DNA from: Gordonia rhizosphera NBRC 16068
GTDB taxonomy: Bacteria > Actinomycetota > Actinomycetes > Mycobacteriales > Mycobacteriaceae
NCBI RefSeq assembly: GCF_000298195.1
Contig: NZ_BAHC01000135.1
Span: 26,195 to 90,194, forward strand
DNA length: 64,000 nucleotides
Direction: 5' to 3'
Made by a program: the position numbers and the translations under genes
Notes under the pieces: generated by a model
The model's database searches: none
What the model saw: the letters and a program-made list of their open reading frames with translations, nothing else
What the model was told of the DNA's origin: nothing
Shown here: positions 24,526-34,700 of the stretch, piece by piece
Position numbering within the stretch: position 1 is the first letter of the stretch
Layout of the letters: the number at the start of each line of letters is the position of its first letter

Positions 24526-25808
24526 GCGCCACCGCTCATACCCCCCACATCCCGGTCGTCATCGTCGGTGCCGGACAGGCCGGACTCTCGGTCAGCTGGT
24601 ATCTGGGCCGCGCCGGCATCGAGCACGTCGTGATCGAATCGAAGACCCCGACCCACGCCTGGGCCGATTCACGCTGGGACAACTTCACCCTGGTCACCCC
24701 GAACTGGCACTGCCGACTACCCGGATACGTCTACGAGGGTCCGGATCCCGACGGGTTCATGACCCGCGACGAGGTCGTGGAGTGGCTCGACGGGTGGCTG
24801 GACACCTTCACACCCCCGGTGCGCGAGCACACCACCGTCACCCGGCTGCGCCGGCCGAACGACACCGGGTTCGAACTCACCCTGAACTCCGACGCCGGTG
24901 AGGAACTGATCACCTGCGATCAGGTCGTCATCGCGACGGGCGGCTATCCGCTGCCGGTGATCCCGCCGTTCGCCTCGTCGTTGAATCCGGCTGTCACCCA
25001 GATCCATTCGGAGGAGTACTTCAACCCCGAGCAACTGCCCGACGGAGCTGTGCTAGTCGTCGGGTCCGGACAATCGGGCACGCAGATCGCCGAAGACCTG
25101 CACCTCGCCGGCAGACAGGTCCACCTCGCCATCGGCAATGCACCCCGCGTCGCGCGGTTCTACCGGGGCCGCGACTGCATGACCTGGCTCGCGGAAATGG
25201 GTCTCTACGACACCCCCGCGCAACAGTATCCGGGCGGGAAGGCCGCGCAGGAGAAGACCAACCACTACGTCACCGGCCGCGACGGCGGACGCGACGTCGA
25301 TCTGCGGCAGTTCGCTCGTGAAGGGATGCGCCTCTACGGCACGCTGACCGACGGCAAGGACGCCACGCTGCGGTTCGTCGAAAGCCTCACCGCGGCCCTG
25401 GACAAGGCCGACGCGGTCTACAACTCGATCTGCGCCGACATCGACCGCCACATCGAGGCCAACGCCATCGACGCCCCGCCGCCGTCCCGCTATGACCCGG
25501 TCTGGCGACCGGATTCCGATCCGACGGATCTCGACCTGGCCGCGGCGGGCATCACCAGCATCATCTGGGCGATCGGCTTCCGCCCCGACTACCGCTGGAT
25601 CGAGGCGAGCGCCTTCGACGGCGGCGGTCGTCCCATGCAGACCCGCGGCGTCACCCAGGTCCCGGGGCTGAGCTTCATCGGCCTGCCCTGGATGCACACC
25701 TGGGGATCGGGCCGATTCCTCGGCATCGACCGCGACGCCCGCCACATCGCCGACACCGTCGTCGACGCCCTCGGAGAGTCCCGGCTGCGGCTCGCCGCCG
25801 CCCAGTGA
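24522..25808 (+). CDS. MSMEG_0569 family flavin-dependent oxidoreductase
   Basis: This 428-aa protein resembles flavin monooxygenases. The FAD motif VVIVGAGQAGLSVSWYLG is near residue 12 and the NADPH motif VLVVGSGQSGTQIAED near 178. WAIGFRPDYRWIE, a typical FMO-like C-terminal signature, is near 348. It is translationally coupled to the previous gene. In this cluster it probably oxidises the nitrogenous substrate or product; the exact step is unknown. Confidence 0.88.
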   Translation: MSATAHTPHIPVVIVGAGQAGLSVSWYLGRAGIEHVVIESKTPTHAWADSRWDNFTLVTPNWHCRLPGYVYEGPDPDGFMTRDEVVEWLDGWLDTFTPPVREHTTVTRLRRPNDTGFELTLNSDAGEELITCDQVVIATGGYPLPVIPPFASSLNPAVTQIHSEEYFNPEQLPDGAVLVVGSGQSGTQIAEDLHLAGRQVHLAIGNAPRVARFYRGRDCMTWLAEMGLYDTPAQQYPGGKAAQEKTNHYVTGRDGGRDVDLRQFAREGMRLYGTLTDGKDATLRFVESLTAALDKADAVYNSICADIDRHIEANAIDAPPPSRYDPVWRPDSDPTDLDLAAAGITSIIWAIGFRPDYRWIEASAFDGGGRPMQTRGVTQVPGLSFIGLPWMHTWGSGRFLGIDRDARHIADTVVDALGESRLRLAAAQ

Positions 25809-25827
25809 GCGTGAAGAGAGTACCGAC

Positions 25828-26883
25828 ATGACGGTTTCCACCCGGGTCGACCTGGCCCTCCTCGGCATCCGCGGCACACCCCCGGTCAACCGGACCGGGG
25901 GAGCGGGCCCCACCGACGACGGCCACCTGATCGTCGACGGCCTCAACGCGGCGATCCCGCGGAACCCGAACAGCCCGTTCGTGTTCGACGGCGACCGCGT
26001 GCTCTACGACGGCGTCGACTCCGGCCTCGACATCGCCACCATCGGTCGGCCCCGCTTCTACGACCTCACCACCGACGACGGCACCCCGTTCGAGAAGATC
26101 GCGAAACTGCACGGCGCCAACGTGCTCGCCACCACCGTCGTGCAGACCTGCATCCGCTACGACGAGGATCAGCGCTGCCGGTTCTGCTCCATCGAGGAGT
26201 CGTTGCGCTCGGGGTCTACGATCGCCGTCAAACGCCCCGAGCAACTCGCCGCCGTCGCCCGCGCCGCCGTCGACCTCGATGGCATCACCCAGATGGTCAT
26301 GACCACCGGAACATCGGCCGGAAGGGACCGGGGAGCACGACATCTCGCACGCTGCGTACGTGCCGTGAAAGCCGCCGTACCCGACCTGCCGATCCAGGTG
26401 CAGTGCGAACCGCCCGCGGACCTGGCCACGATCACCGAGCTGCGTGAGGCCGGCGCGGACGCCATCGGCATCCACGTCGAATCCCTCGACGACGACGTCC
26501 GCCGCCGCTGGATGCCCGGCAAATCGGCGGTCCCGCTCGACGAGTACCGCGCCGCATGGGCGGAGGCGGTGCGCGTCTTCGGCCGCAACCAGGTGTCCAC
26601 CTACCTGCTCGTCGGTCTCGGTGAGAACCCCGACGAGATGATCTGTGGCGCAAAAGAACTCGCCGACATGGGCGTCTATCCGTTCATCGTGCCGTTCCGG
26701 CCGCACGCCGGCACCCTGGCCGTCGACGTCGACCGCGCGTCCGCACCGGAACCCGCGATCGTGGAGAAGGTCAGCCGCGAGGTCGCCGCCCACCTGCGGC
26801 TGATCGGTATGGCCGGTTCCGACCAGCGCGCCGGCTGCGCCGCCTGCGGGGCATGTTCGGTCCTGCAGAACGTGGGAGGCTGA
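25828..26883 (+). CDS. MSMEG_0568 family radical SAM protein
   Basis: This 351-aa protein has cluster ligands Cys108, Cys117 and Cys120, i.e. C-x8-C-x2-C instead of the standard C-x3-C-x2-C, followed by SIEESL. The barrel includes MVMTTGTSAG and VQCEPPADLA. A Cys-rich end (GCAACGACSV) may hold a second cluster. It is the radical enzyme of the Nit1C pathway; its product has not been established to my knowledge. Confidence 0.86.
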   Translation: MTVSTRVDLALLGIRGTPPVNRTGGAGPTDDGHLIVDGLNAAIPRNPNSPFVFDGDRVLYDGVDSGLDIATIGRPRFYDLTTDDGTPFEKIAKLHGANVLATTVVQTCIRYDEDQRCRFCSIEESLRSGSTIAVKRPEQLAAVARAAVDLDGITQMVMTTGTSAGRDRGARHLARCVRAVKAAVPDLPIQVQCEPPADLATITELREAGADAIGIHVESLDDDVRRRWMPGKSAVPLDEYRAAWAEAVRVFGRNQVSTYLLVGLGENPDEMICGAKELADMGVYPFIVPFRPHAGTLAVDVDRASAPEPAIVEKVSREVAAHLRLIGMAGSDQRAGCAACGACSVLQNVGG

Positions 26884-26884
26884 C

Positions 26885-28318
26885 ATGCTCGACGGCACCG
26901 CCCTCAATACGCCGGCGATGGGCCGCGCCCGCCGGGATCTGTCGATCCTCGCGGGCACCCCGGTCGCGCCGCCGTTCCTGATCCGGATCGCCGACGACGC
27001 CCCCGCACTGAGCGCGTACCGCGCGTTGCGGCACCACGAGTTCGTCGAGAGGCAGGACCTGTTCGACGGCACCGACCACGACGACGCCGACGACGACCCG
27101 CGCACCGTCGTCCTCGTCGCCACCGCCCCCGACGGCACGGTGATCGGCGGTGTTCGGCTGGCCGCGAACTGCGCCGACGACATCGGCTGGTGGTCGGGGA
27201 GCCGGCTCGTCGTCGCCGACGTCGCCCACGCCACCGGCATCGGCGCCGCCCTGGTCCGCGCCGCCTGCGCACACGTCGAATCCGCCGGGGTTCTGCGCTT
27301 CGACGCCACCGTGCAGGACCGGCACGCACCGATGTTCCTCGGTCTGGGTTGGCAGGACCGCGGTGCCGGTCCGACCATCCGAGGCCGTGCGCACCGTCGG
27401 ATGTTGTGGCCGATCCACCAGATCCAGCGCACCGCGGATGCCACCAAGGCGCTGCTCGCCGAGGTCCTCGCACCCCTGGGAGCACAACCAGGTGGATTGG
27501 GCCCCAGCGGATTCCGCGGCGACGACGGTGCGCCGGTACCCGAATCCGACATCATCGCTGCCTGCGACGCCATCATCCCGTCGATGGTGGAACGCGACCC
27601 CGAATGGGCCGGCTGGTGTTCGATCCTGGTCAACATGAACGACCTGAGCGCGATGGGCGCCCGGCCACTCGGTTTCCTCGACGCGGTGGGCGCTCCGACC
27701 CGCTCGCAGCTGACCCGAATCGTCCGCGGCATCTCGGCGGCCGCGCAGGCCTGGCGGACCCCGGTCCTCGGCGGCCACACCCAGGTGGGCGTGCCGTCGG
27801 CGTTGTCGGTCACCGCACTGGGCCGCACCGAGAAACCCATCGCCGCCGGGGCCGGGCGCGTCGGCGACACCGTGTCCCTGATCGCCGACCTCGGCGGAGG
27901 ATGGCGACCCGGCTATCACGGCCGCCAGTGGGACTCCACCAGCAGCCGATCGGCCGACGAACTCACGCGGATGGCCGCACTGCCGGCCGAGCTACGGCCC
28001 GCCGCCGCCAAGGACGTGAGCATGGCCGGTATCGCCGGCACCCTCGGCATGCTCGCCGAGGCGTCGGGCACCGGCGCGGAACTCGACGTCACCGCCATCC
28101 CGCGACCGGTCGACGCGGCAATGGGTAGCTGGCTCACATGTTTTCCCGGCTACGCCATGCTGATGGCCGACCGCCGGCCGATCCCGCCAGGTCCCGCCCC
28201 CACCGCCGGCGCCGCGTGCGGGCGGCTCACCACCGAACCCGGGGTGCGGCTGCGCTGGCCCGACGGTGAGGTCACCACCGCGGTCGCCTCCACCGTCACC
28301 GGTCTGGGAGCCGCATGA
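26885..28318 (+). CDS. MSMEG_0567/Sll0787 family: GNAT acetyltransferase fused to AIR-synthase-like domain
   Basis: This 477-aa protein has an N-terminal GNAT domain (about 30-170; LVVADVAHATGIGAALVRAAC is the acetyl-CoA loop region). The C-terminus is an AIR-synthase/PurM-like ATP-binding domain (about 180-475; VNMNDLSAMGARPLGFLDAV and LGGHTQVG). In many Nit1C clusters these are two genes; here they are fused. It starts two bases after the radical SAM stop. Confidence 0.85.
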   Translation: MLDGTALNTPAMGRARRDLSILAGTPVAPPFLIRIADDAPALSAYRALRHHEFVERQDLFDGTDHDDADDDPRTVVLVATAPDGTVIGGVRLAANCADDIGWWSGSRLVVADVAHATGIGAALVRAACAHVESAGVLRFDATVQDRHAPMFLGLGWQDRGAGPTIRGRAHRRMLWPIHQIQRTADATKALLAEVLAPLGAQPGGLGPSGFRGDDGAPVPESDIIAACDAIIPSMVERDPEWAGWCSILVNMNDLSAMGARPLGFLDAVGAPTRSQLTRIVRGISAAAQAWRTPVLGGHTQVGVPSALSVTALGRTEKPIAAGAGRVGDTVSLIADLGGGWRPGYHGRQWDSTSSRSADELTRMAALPAELRPAAAKDVSMAGIAGTLGMLAEASGTGAELDVTAIPRPVDAAMGSWLTCFPGYAMLMADRRPIPPGPAPTAGAACGRLTTEPGVRLRWPDGEVTTAVASTVTGLGAA

Positions 28319-28348
28319 CGCCACCGCACACCAGGCGTGGGCCGCGTA

Positions 28349-28418
28349 CTGAAGATGGCCCCGTGAGGACGCTCCGAGGGGATATCCCCTCGGACCGCAC
28401 CCACGGGGCCATTTTCAG
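28349..28418. terminator. Large hairpin inside the Nit1C cluster
   Basis: The outer arms CTGAAGATGGCCCCGTG (28349-28365) and CACGGGGCCATTTTCAG (28402-28418) pair with a single mismatch. They enclose the perfect 20-bp palindrome CCGAGGGGATATCCCCTCGG (28374-28393). It lies between the GNAT-AIRS gene and the second nitrilase-like gene, so it probably ends or attenuates the first transcription unit. Confidence 0.65.
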
Positions 28419-28439
28419 TCAGCCCCCCACCCCCGTCAG

Positions 28440-28445
28440 TAGAGT
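28440..28445 (+). promoter_or_regulatory. -10 element of a probable leaderless transcript
   Basis: TAGAGT ends eight bases before ATG 28454 and no ribosome site is present. Transcription would start at or next to the ATG. Leaderless mRNAs are common in mycobacteria and relatives. Confidence 0.45.
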
Positions 28446-28453
28446 GCAGTGAC

Positions 28454-29302
28454 ATGACCACGGTCACGCTCGGGGCACTCGCGGCCCATTTCGGACGGGA
28501 CGTGGAGCGCGGTCTGTCCAAGGCGCTCGGCATCATCGAGGCCGCCAGGCGCGACGGCGTCGAACTGCTGGTGTTCCCCGACGCCTCGATCGGCGGTTAC
28601 ATCGGCGACCTGCGCGCCCCGGACCCCGACGAGCTGCCGCCGCCGCTGGATCCTCACGGCCCCGAGCTGGCCGCCATCGCCGCGGCCGCCGGCGACATGA
28701 CGGTCTGCATCGGCTACACCGAGGCCGCCGACGACAAGCGGTACAACGCCGCGGTCTGCCTATCCGGCGACGGCATCCTCGGCACCCACCGCAAGGTCCA
28801 CCAACCCGCCGGTGAGGGCCTCGCCTATGCCGCCGGTAATGCGTTCCGCGCCTTCGACACCCCCGTCGGCCGCATCGGCATGCTCATCGACTACGACAAG
28901 ACCTTCCCCGAATCCGCCCGCACGCTCGCCCTCGATGGCGCGCGGATTATTGCGGCCCTGTCCGCGTGGCCGGCCAGCGTCACCGACCGCGCCGCCCGAC
29001 TGCCCGCCGACCGGCAGTCGCGGCTGTTCGATCTCTACGACTGCGCCCGCGCCGCAGAGAATCAGGTGTTCGTGGTGTCGTCGAACCTCACCGGCGTCAC
29101 CGGGTCGCTGCGCTTCCTCGGGCAGGCCAAGGTGGTCAGCCCCGGCGGCGAGATCCTCGCCACCACCCGCTCCAAGGGCGGCATGGCCACCGTCACCGTC
29201 GACGTCGACGCTGAGATCGCACGCGCTCGAAGGGTTCTCGACCATCTCGCCGAACTGCGCCCGGATGCCTACCACGCCGAACAGACCGTGCCGAAAGGGT
29301 GA
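28454..29302 (+). CDS. Nitrilase-superfamily paralogue lacking catalytic Glu and Cys
   Basis: This 282-aa protein has the same fold and length as the Nit6803-type protein at 23319 and aligns throughout. The active site is altered: Glu41 of the paralogue corresponds to Asp43 (VFPDASIGGY) and the nucleophile Cys152 to Asp146 (MLIDYDKTF). Lys114 (HRKVHQP) is kept. It cannot be a standard thiol hydrolase. A regulatory, scaffold or ligand-binding role is more likely, or a different chemistry. It begins the second transcription unit of the cluster, behind the hairpin. Confidence 0.88.
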   Translation: MTTVTLGALAAHFGRDVERGLSKALGIIEAARRDGVELLVFPDASIGGYIGDLRAPDPDELPPPLDPHGPELAAIAAAAGDMTVCIGYTEAADDKRYNAAVCLSGDGILGTHRKVHQPAGEGLAYAAGNAFRAFDTPVGRIGMLIDYDKTFPESARTLALDGARIIAALSAWPASVTDRAARLPADRQSRLFDLYDCARAAENQVFVVSSNLTGVTGSLRFLGQAKVVSPGGEILATTRSKGGMATVTVDVDAEIARARRVLDHLAELRPDAYHAEQTVPKG

Positions 29303-29306
29303 GAGC

Positions 29307-30401
29307 ATGCGTATCGCCCTGTTGACGTACTCCACCAAACCCCGCGGCGGTGTCGTGCACACCCTCAACCTCGCCGAGGCGCTGAGCAGACTCGGCGCCG
29401 ACGTCACCGTGTGGAGCCTCGCCCGCGGCGGCGACGACGGGTTCTTCCGCACCGTCGATCCTGCTGTGACCCAACGACTCATCCCATTCGCCGACGTCGA
29501 CGACGAGACCATCACCGAACGCATCATCCGCTCCATCGACACCCTGCGCGCCGGGTTCACCCCCGACAACTACGACATCGTGCACGCCCAGGACTGCATC
29601 AGCGCCAACGCCGTTGGCACCTGCATCCGCACCATCCACCACCTCGATGCGTTCACCACCCCGATCCTGGTGGAGTGCCACGAGAAGGCCGTCGTCAATC
29701 CCTATGCGCGGATCTGTGTGTCACGCGCCGTCGCCGACGAGGTGCACGCGGGCTGGGGACTGACACCGGCAGTCATCCCCAACGGGGTCGACTATCAACG
29801 CTTCGCCGACGCCGCGGAGAGCCCCGACGCCGACGCCGCACGGCAGGAGTGGCGGGATCGGCTGGGGCGTTACATTCTTGCGGTCGGTGGCATCGAACCC
29901 CGCAAGGGCAGCATCGACCTCCTCAAGGCGTATGCGTTTGTGCGGCAGACTGATCCGGACCTCAAGCTGGTGTTCGCGGGCGGTGAGACCCTGTTCGACT
30001 ATCGGGACTACCGTACCGAATTCGAGCGCCGCCAGGCCGAACTCGGCGTCGAACCGATCGTCCTCGGCGCCGTCGACGACGACATGCTCCCCGCCCTGGT
30101 CGCCGCGGCCGAGGTGTTCGCGTTCCCCTCCACCAAGGAGGGATTCGGGCTCGCCGCGATGGAAGCGCTGGCCGCCGGACGGCCCGTCGTCGCCCGCGAG
30201 CTGCCCATCCTGCGCGAGGTGTTCGGCAACACCGTCACCTACGCCGCCGACGTACCCGCCCTCGCCGCGCAACTGCTCGCCGCCCGCACCCCCGACCCGA
30301 CACGCCGCGACGACGGCCGCGCCCTGGCCCGCTCGCTCACCTGGGACGCCGCTGCCCGCGCGCACCTGGACTTCTACCGCATCCACCCGCTGCCCCGGTG
30401 A
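29307..30401 (+). CDS. MSMEG_0565 family glycosyltransferase
   Basis: This 364-aa GT4-type enzyme has an N-terminal acceptor half starting MRIALLTYSTKPRGGVVHTL. The C-terminal nucleotide-sugar half has AVGGIEPRKGS near 195 and the E-x7-E motif FPSTKEGFGLAAMEALAAGRP near 277. It follows the nitrilase-like gene by four bases. Its presence suggests that the Nit1C product is glycosylated; the acceptor is unknown. Confidence 0.87.
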   Translation: MRIALLTYSTKPRGGVVHTLNLAEALSRLGADVTVWSLARGGDDGFFRTVDPAVTQRLIPFADVDDETITERIIRSIDTLRAGFTPDNYDIVHAQDCISANAVGTCIRTIHHLDAFTTPILVECHEKAVVNPYARICVSRAVADEVHAGWGLTPAVIPNGVDYQRFADAAESPDADAARQEWRDRLGRYILAVGGIEPRKGSIDLLKAYAFVRQTDPDLKLVFAGGETLFDYRDYRTEFERRQAELGVEPIVLGAVDDDMLPALVAAAEVFAFPSTKEGFGLAAMEALAAGRPVVARELPILREVFGNTVTYAADVPALAAQLLAARTPDPTRRDDGRALARSLTWDAAARAHLDFYRIHPLPR

Positions 30402-30420
30402 GCGGCCGCACCGGTCGCGC

Positions 30421-30507
30421 CAAACGCGCACCCGTTCGGTTCACGCGCACCCGTCACGTTCACGCGATTGTCGCGACGTGCGCGTGAACGAACCGGGTGC
30501 GCGTTTG
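30421..30507. repeat. Long hairpin, right boundary of the Nit1C cluster
   Basis: The arms at 30421-30450 and 30478-30507 pair almost perfectly over 30 bases (CAAACGCGCACCCG.../...CGGGTGCGCGTTTG). It lies between convergent genes and may terminate both. It is closely related to the hairpin at 22465-22531. Confidence 0.65.
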
Positions 30508-30532
30508 CGTGCCGGCGCTGCCGACCCCGCGT

Positions 30533-31723
30533 TCACCCCTGCTCGACCAGCACCGGCACCAGTTGCTCCGCCGCGGTCCACGCACCGTGATGGCCCAACA
30601 TCTCGGTCTCCAGTTGAGGTTCAGACAGCGTGCGGGTGAGGATCGCCGCCCCGCGCGCCACGGCCACCACATCGCCGATCCGTTCCGCGACCACATCGGT
30701 GACCTCGGGGCCGAACCACTGTTCGTCGAGCACCTGCTCGCGTGGCGCCACATGCGCATCGTCGTCGAGGATGGCGCGCCACGCCTGTAGCACGTCGTCG
30801 CGCGCCCCGGGCCGCGTGTACACTTCACGGGCCCTCATCTCCCCGGCGACCGCCTGGACACCGGTGAGCATCCCGTCGATGGTGTCGATGTCAAACCGCA
30901 TGTCCGCCTGGATCATTCCGTGATCCCCGGTCACCACGAGCGCGGCATGTTGTGGTAGGTCGGTGATCAGATCGGCGACGAGTTGGTCGGCCAATTGCAG
31001 CGTCTGGAGCCACGGCTCCGAACCCGGGCCGGCCAGATGACCGGTCAGGTCGAGGTCGGGCCAGTAGGCGTAGACGAAACGGTGCCGGCGGGTGCGCGGC
31101 GCCAGCACCTCGGTGACCCCGTTGACGACCTCGCGCGGGGTCGTCGCGCCGATGTAGAGCCCCTTCGCCTGGAACGCGGCTCGGCTGAATCCCGAACCGC
31201 GATATGCCGCCGGCATCACATACGCGATCTCCACTCCGCGCGAGTCCATCGCCGCGAGCGTGCCCCCGATCGGCTGAATATCCTCGGGCACATACGTTTC
31301 CAGCGCTGACGCACCGTCTGAGCGGTCCAGGGTCCACCGCAAGGCGTTGAGGGTGTGGGGATCGGGACCCTCGGTCGCGGTGCGGTCGGTGCGGAACGAG
31401 TACCCGATGATCCCGTGGGCACCGCAGTGTGTGCCCGCCATCAGGCTGGTGATGCTGGTCGCGGTGGTGGCCGGGAACCCGGCGCGGATCGGCGCCGTCC
31501 GCATCGAGGCCAGGGTCGGGGCGAAGGCGGCGTGTGCGTCGAGGAGATCGGCTCCGAGCCCGTCGATCAGCAGCAGGACCACGTCCTTGTCCGGCGGGAT
31601 CGGCACCGTCGGAGAACGATGACCCTCCAGGGCGCGGTCGATCGCGGGCAGGACATCGGCGAGGGTGGCATACGAGCCCCACTGGCGGGGGTGGAGTTCG
31701 GCCGACGATGGACTCACAGACAT
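30533..31723 (-). CDS. Alkaline-phosphatase-superfamily phosphodiesterase/nucleotide pyrophosphatase-like protein
   Basis: This 396-aa protein has the metal/nucleophile motifs LLLIDGLGADL near residue 50 and AGFPATTATSITSLMAGTHCGAHG near 80, with Thr as nucleophile. WPDLDLTGHLAGPGS is near 220 and VVTGDHGMIQ near 252. ATG 31723 was chosen over an upstream TTG. It is divergent from the SNF2 helicase gene. The substrate is unknown. Confidence 0.85.
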   Translation of the reverse strand: MSVSPSSAELHPRQWGSYATLADVLPAIDRALEGHRSPTVPIPPDKDVVLLLIDGLGADLLDAHAAFAPTLASMRTAPIRAGFPATTATSITSLMAGTHCGAHGIIGYSFRTDRTATEGPDPHTLNALRWTLDRSDGASALETYVPEDIQPIGGTLAAMDSRGVEIAYVMPAAYRGSGFSRAAFQAKGLYIGATTPREVVNGVTEVLAPRTRRHRFVYAYWPDLDLTGHLAGPGSEPWLQTLQLADQLVADLITDLPQHAALVVTGDHGMIQADMRFDIDTIDGMLTGVQAVAGEMRAREVYTRPGARDDVLQAWRAILDDDAHVAPREQVLDEQWFGPEVTDVVAERIGDVVAVARGAAILTRTLSEPQLETEMLGHHGAWTAAEQLVPVLVEQG

Positions 31724-31785
31724 CCAGGTTAGCCGCAATCTGTGGACAACATCGCGTCGTTCCCGATGCTCGGGTATGAAGCCCT

Positions 31786-31791
31786 TAGCCT
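31786..31791 (+). promoter_or_regulatory. -10 element of the SNF2 gene, probable leaderless start
   Basis: TAGCCT ends six bases before ATG 31798 and there is no ribosome site, matching leaderless transcription. Confidence 0.4.
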
Positions 31792-31797
31792 GGGAAC

Positions 31798-34700
31798 ATG
31801 GCTCAATACCAGCCGCTCGATCTGATCGAGGACGACCTTGTCGGCGACTTCGACCGAGGAACCCTCTCGCGCGGCTCCGCGTACGCCGCCGAGGGCCGGG
31901 TCATCGGCATGTCGTGGTCGGAGGACGAACTGACCCTCGCCGGGGTCTGCCGCGGATCGGGCCGGCACATCTATCAGACCACCGCCAGCTTCGCGGCGCG
32001 CGGCCGGACGCGGGAGCTGCTTGGTTCGGATTGCAGCTGTCCGGTCGGCGAGATGTGCAAACACGGGGCGGCATTGCTGCTGGCCGCAGGCGACTACTTC
32101 ACCGACACCTACGCCGACGACGACAGCTACGACGACGATGACGGTTACTACGACGACGATTACTACGACGGCGACGAGGTCGACTACAACGAGGACTACG
32201 GCGGACCCACGAGGCCGTTGTCGATCGCGTCGGTCACCCGGCTCCCCACCCCGTGGCGCACCGCCCTGGGAGCGTTCGTCACACCGGAACCCACTCCCAC
32301 CGCCGCGCCGGCGCCCATCGGCATCATGGTCGAACTGCCCGAACCCGCCTACCACTCCATACCGCCGTCCCCGGTGTTGCGGCTGGTCACACGTGGGAAA
32401 CGCGACAACTGGGTACGGACCGGCATCAGTTGGCGCGGCATCGAGCAACTGTCGCATTTCGGCTCCACCTTCGACCCGGGCAGGTTCGACCCCGGCCACC
32501 TCGAGGCCGTCAAGGGGATCGTGCGCGTCGCCCGCGACACCGGCAGCAGCATCCATTCCGACACCCTGCCGCTGGCGGCGGGCCCGCCCGACATCTGGAC
32601 CTGGTTGGCCGCGGCCCGCGACGCCGGCGTCGCTCTGCTCGCGCACCAGTCGACCGGAGCCACCTCCGTCGACCTCTTCGACGGTTCCCGCATGGCGTTT
32701 CACATCACCCGCGCCGAACAGGGCGCACTCGTCACGCCGACCATCCAGGTCGACCACGACGAGTGGCAACACACCCCCGTCGGGCTGATCGGTTACCGCA
32801 ACCCGCACGGCGCCTACTCCGTGTCCGGTGACCTGCTGCTGATGGGGCCGTTCGAGGGGCCGCCGAACCACAACGCCTTCGTGGACCTCGTCTCGAGCGG
32901 CGGTGTGCTCGTCCCCGATGAGGACCTCGACGAGTTCGCCGCCGAAATGTTACCGTCGCTGACCGCATCCGCCCCGGTCGCCATCGCCGACGACGCCATC
33001 CCCACCCCGACGATCGAGGGACCCGCGCCGCTGCTCACCGTGCGGATGACCGACGACGGGTCGCAGGTGTCGTGGACCATCCGCTACCTCATCAACGGCC
33101 GACGCCGGATCTTCAAGGAGCACGAAGCCGTAGGCGCCAGCCGTATTCGCGACGCCGCCGCAGAGGAGCAGGTCTGGAAGGCGGCTCGGCCGGCGATGGA
33201 ACTCATCGCCCGCCGGTGCTCACGCTGGCAGGAGCAGGCCACCCGATACGTCAACCAGTATCACCGCGTGGGCATCCCGATCGACAACGACATCGACGCC
33301 GTCATCGCCGACGACACCACCGACGCTGTGAGCCGCGCCGGTATCGAGCTGCTGCGCAAGACCTTCACCTTCTCCCTCGTCGACACCGCGGTCCTGCTCG
33401 GTGAACTCCTGCCCGAACTCGGCAGCGACATCGACGTCGAGATCGTCGGCGACCGCCTCGATTTCCGGCCCGCACAGCAGGATCCGCAGATCTCCTTCGA
33501 CGAGGAGGGAGATACCGGCAACGACTGGTTCAACCTGCACATCACCGTCGACGTCGACGGCCATCGCGTTCCGCTCGGCGAGATCGTCCGCGACATCGCG
33601 CTCGGTGCCACCCACCTGCTGTTGCCCGACGGCACCTACTTCTCCCTCGACACCCCCGAACTGCAGCGACTCGCGCGGATCATCGACGAAGCCAAGGCGC
33701 TCGGAGAACTCGAGAACGGCCTCGTCCGACGCGACACCTACAACGCCACCATGTGGGAGGAACTGCTCAGCCTCGGCGTGGTCGGGGAGCAACTCGCCGA
33801 CTGGCAGTCGCGGCTGCAGCGGTTGTCCACGGCCACCATCCCGGCGCCGAGCGGACCGCCCGCCGGGCTGCACGCCGATCTGCGCGACTACCAGGCCGAC
33901 GGCCTCGACTGGCTGAGATTCCTGTGGAAGAACAGGATCGGCGGGATCCTCGCCGACGACATGGGCCTCGGCAAGACCGTGCAGGCGCTCGCGCTGATCG
34001 CCGAGGCCGCGGCCGAAACCCCGTCGGGCAGCTTCCTGGTCATCGCGCCGACCAGCGTCGTCGGAAACTGGGTGAGCGAGGCCGAGAAGTTCCTGCCCGG
34101 GACGAGGGCGGTCGCGGTGACCGCCACCGAGTCCAAGAGCGGGGTGAGCTTCGCCGAGACGGTCGGCGACGCCCAGATCGTCGTCACCTCCTACACCCTG
34201 CTGCGGCTCGAGTTCGAGAAGATCAACCAATTCCGTTGGACCGGAGTGATCTTCGACGAGGCGCAGTTCGTGAAGAACCACAACAGCAAGACCCACCAGT
34301 GCGCACGCCGCGTCGGTGCCGAGATGAAACTCGCGATCACCGGCACGCCGATGGAGAACAACCTGATGGAGCTGTGGTCGCTGCTGTCGCTGACCGCACC
34401 CGGACTGTTCCCGTCGCCGAAGACCTTCGGCGAGTTCTTCCGGCGGCCCATCGAGTCCGGTCAACACCCGGAGCGTCTCGGCCTGCTGCGGCGGCGCATC
34501 AAGCCGGTCATGTTGCGGCGCACCAAGGATCAGGTGGTCTCCGACCTACCGGCCAAGCAGGAGCAGGTGCTCGCACTCGAACTCGCCCCGAAACACGACA
34601 AGATCTATCAGACGCGCCTCAACCGGGAGCGGCAAAAGGTGCTCGGTCTGCTGGGGGACTGGGACGAGAACCGCTTCGCGATCTTCCGGTCGCTGACGAT

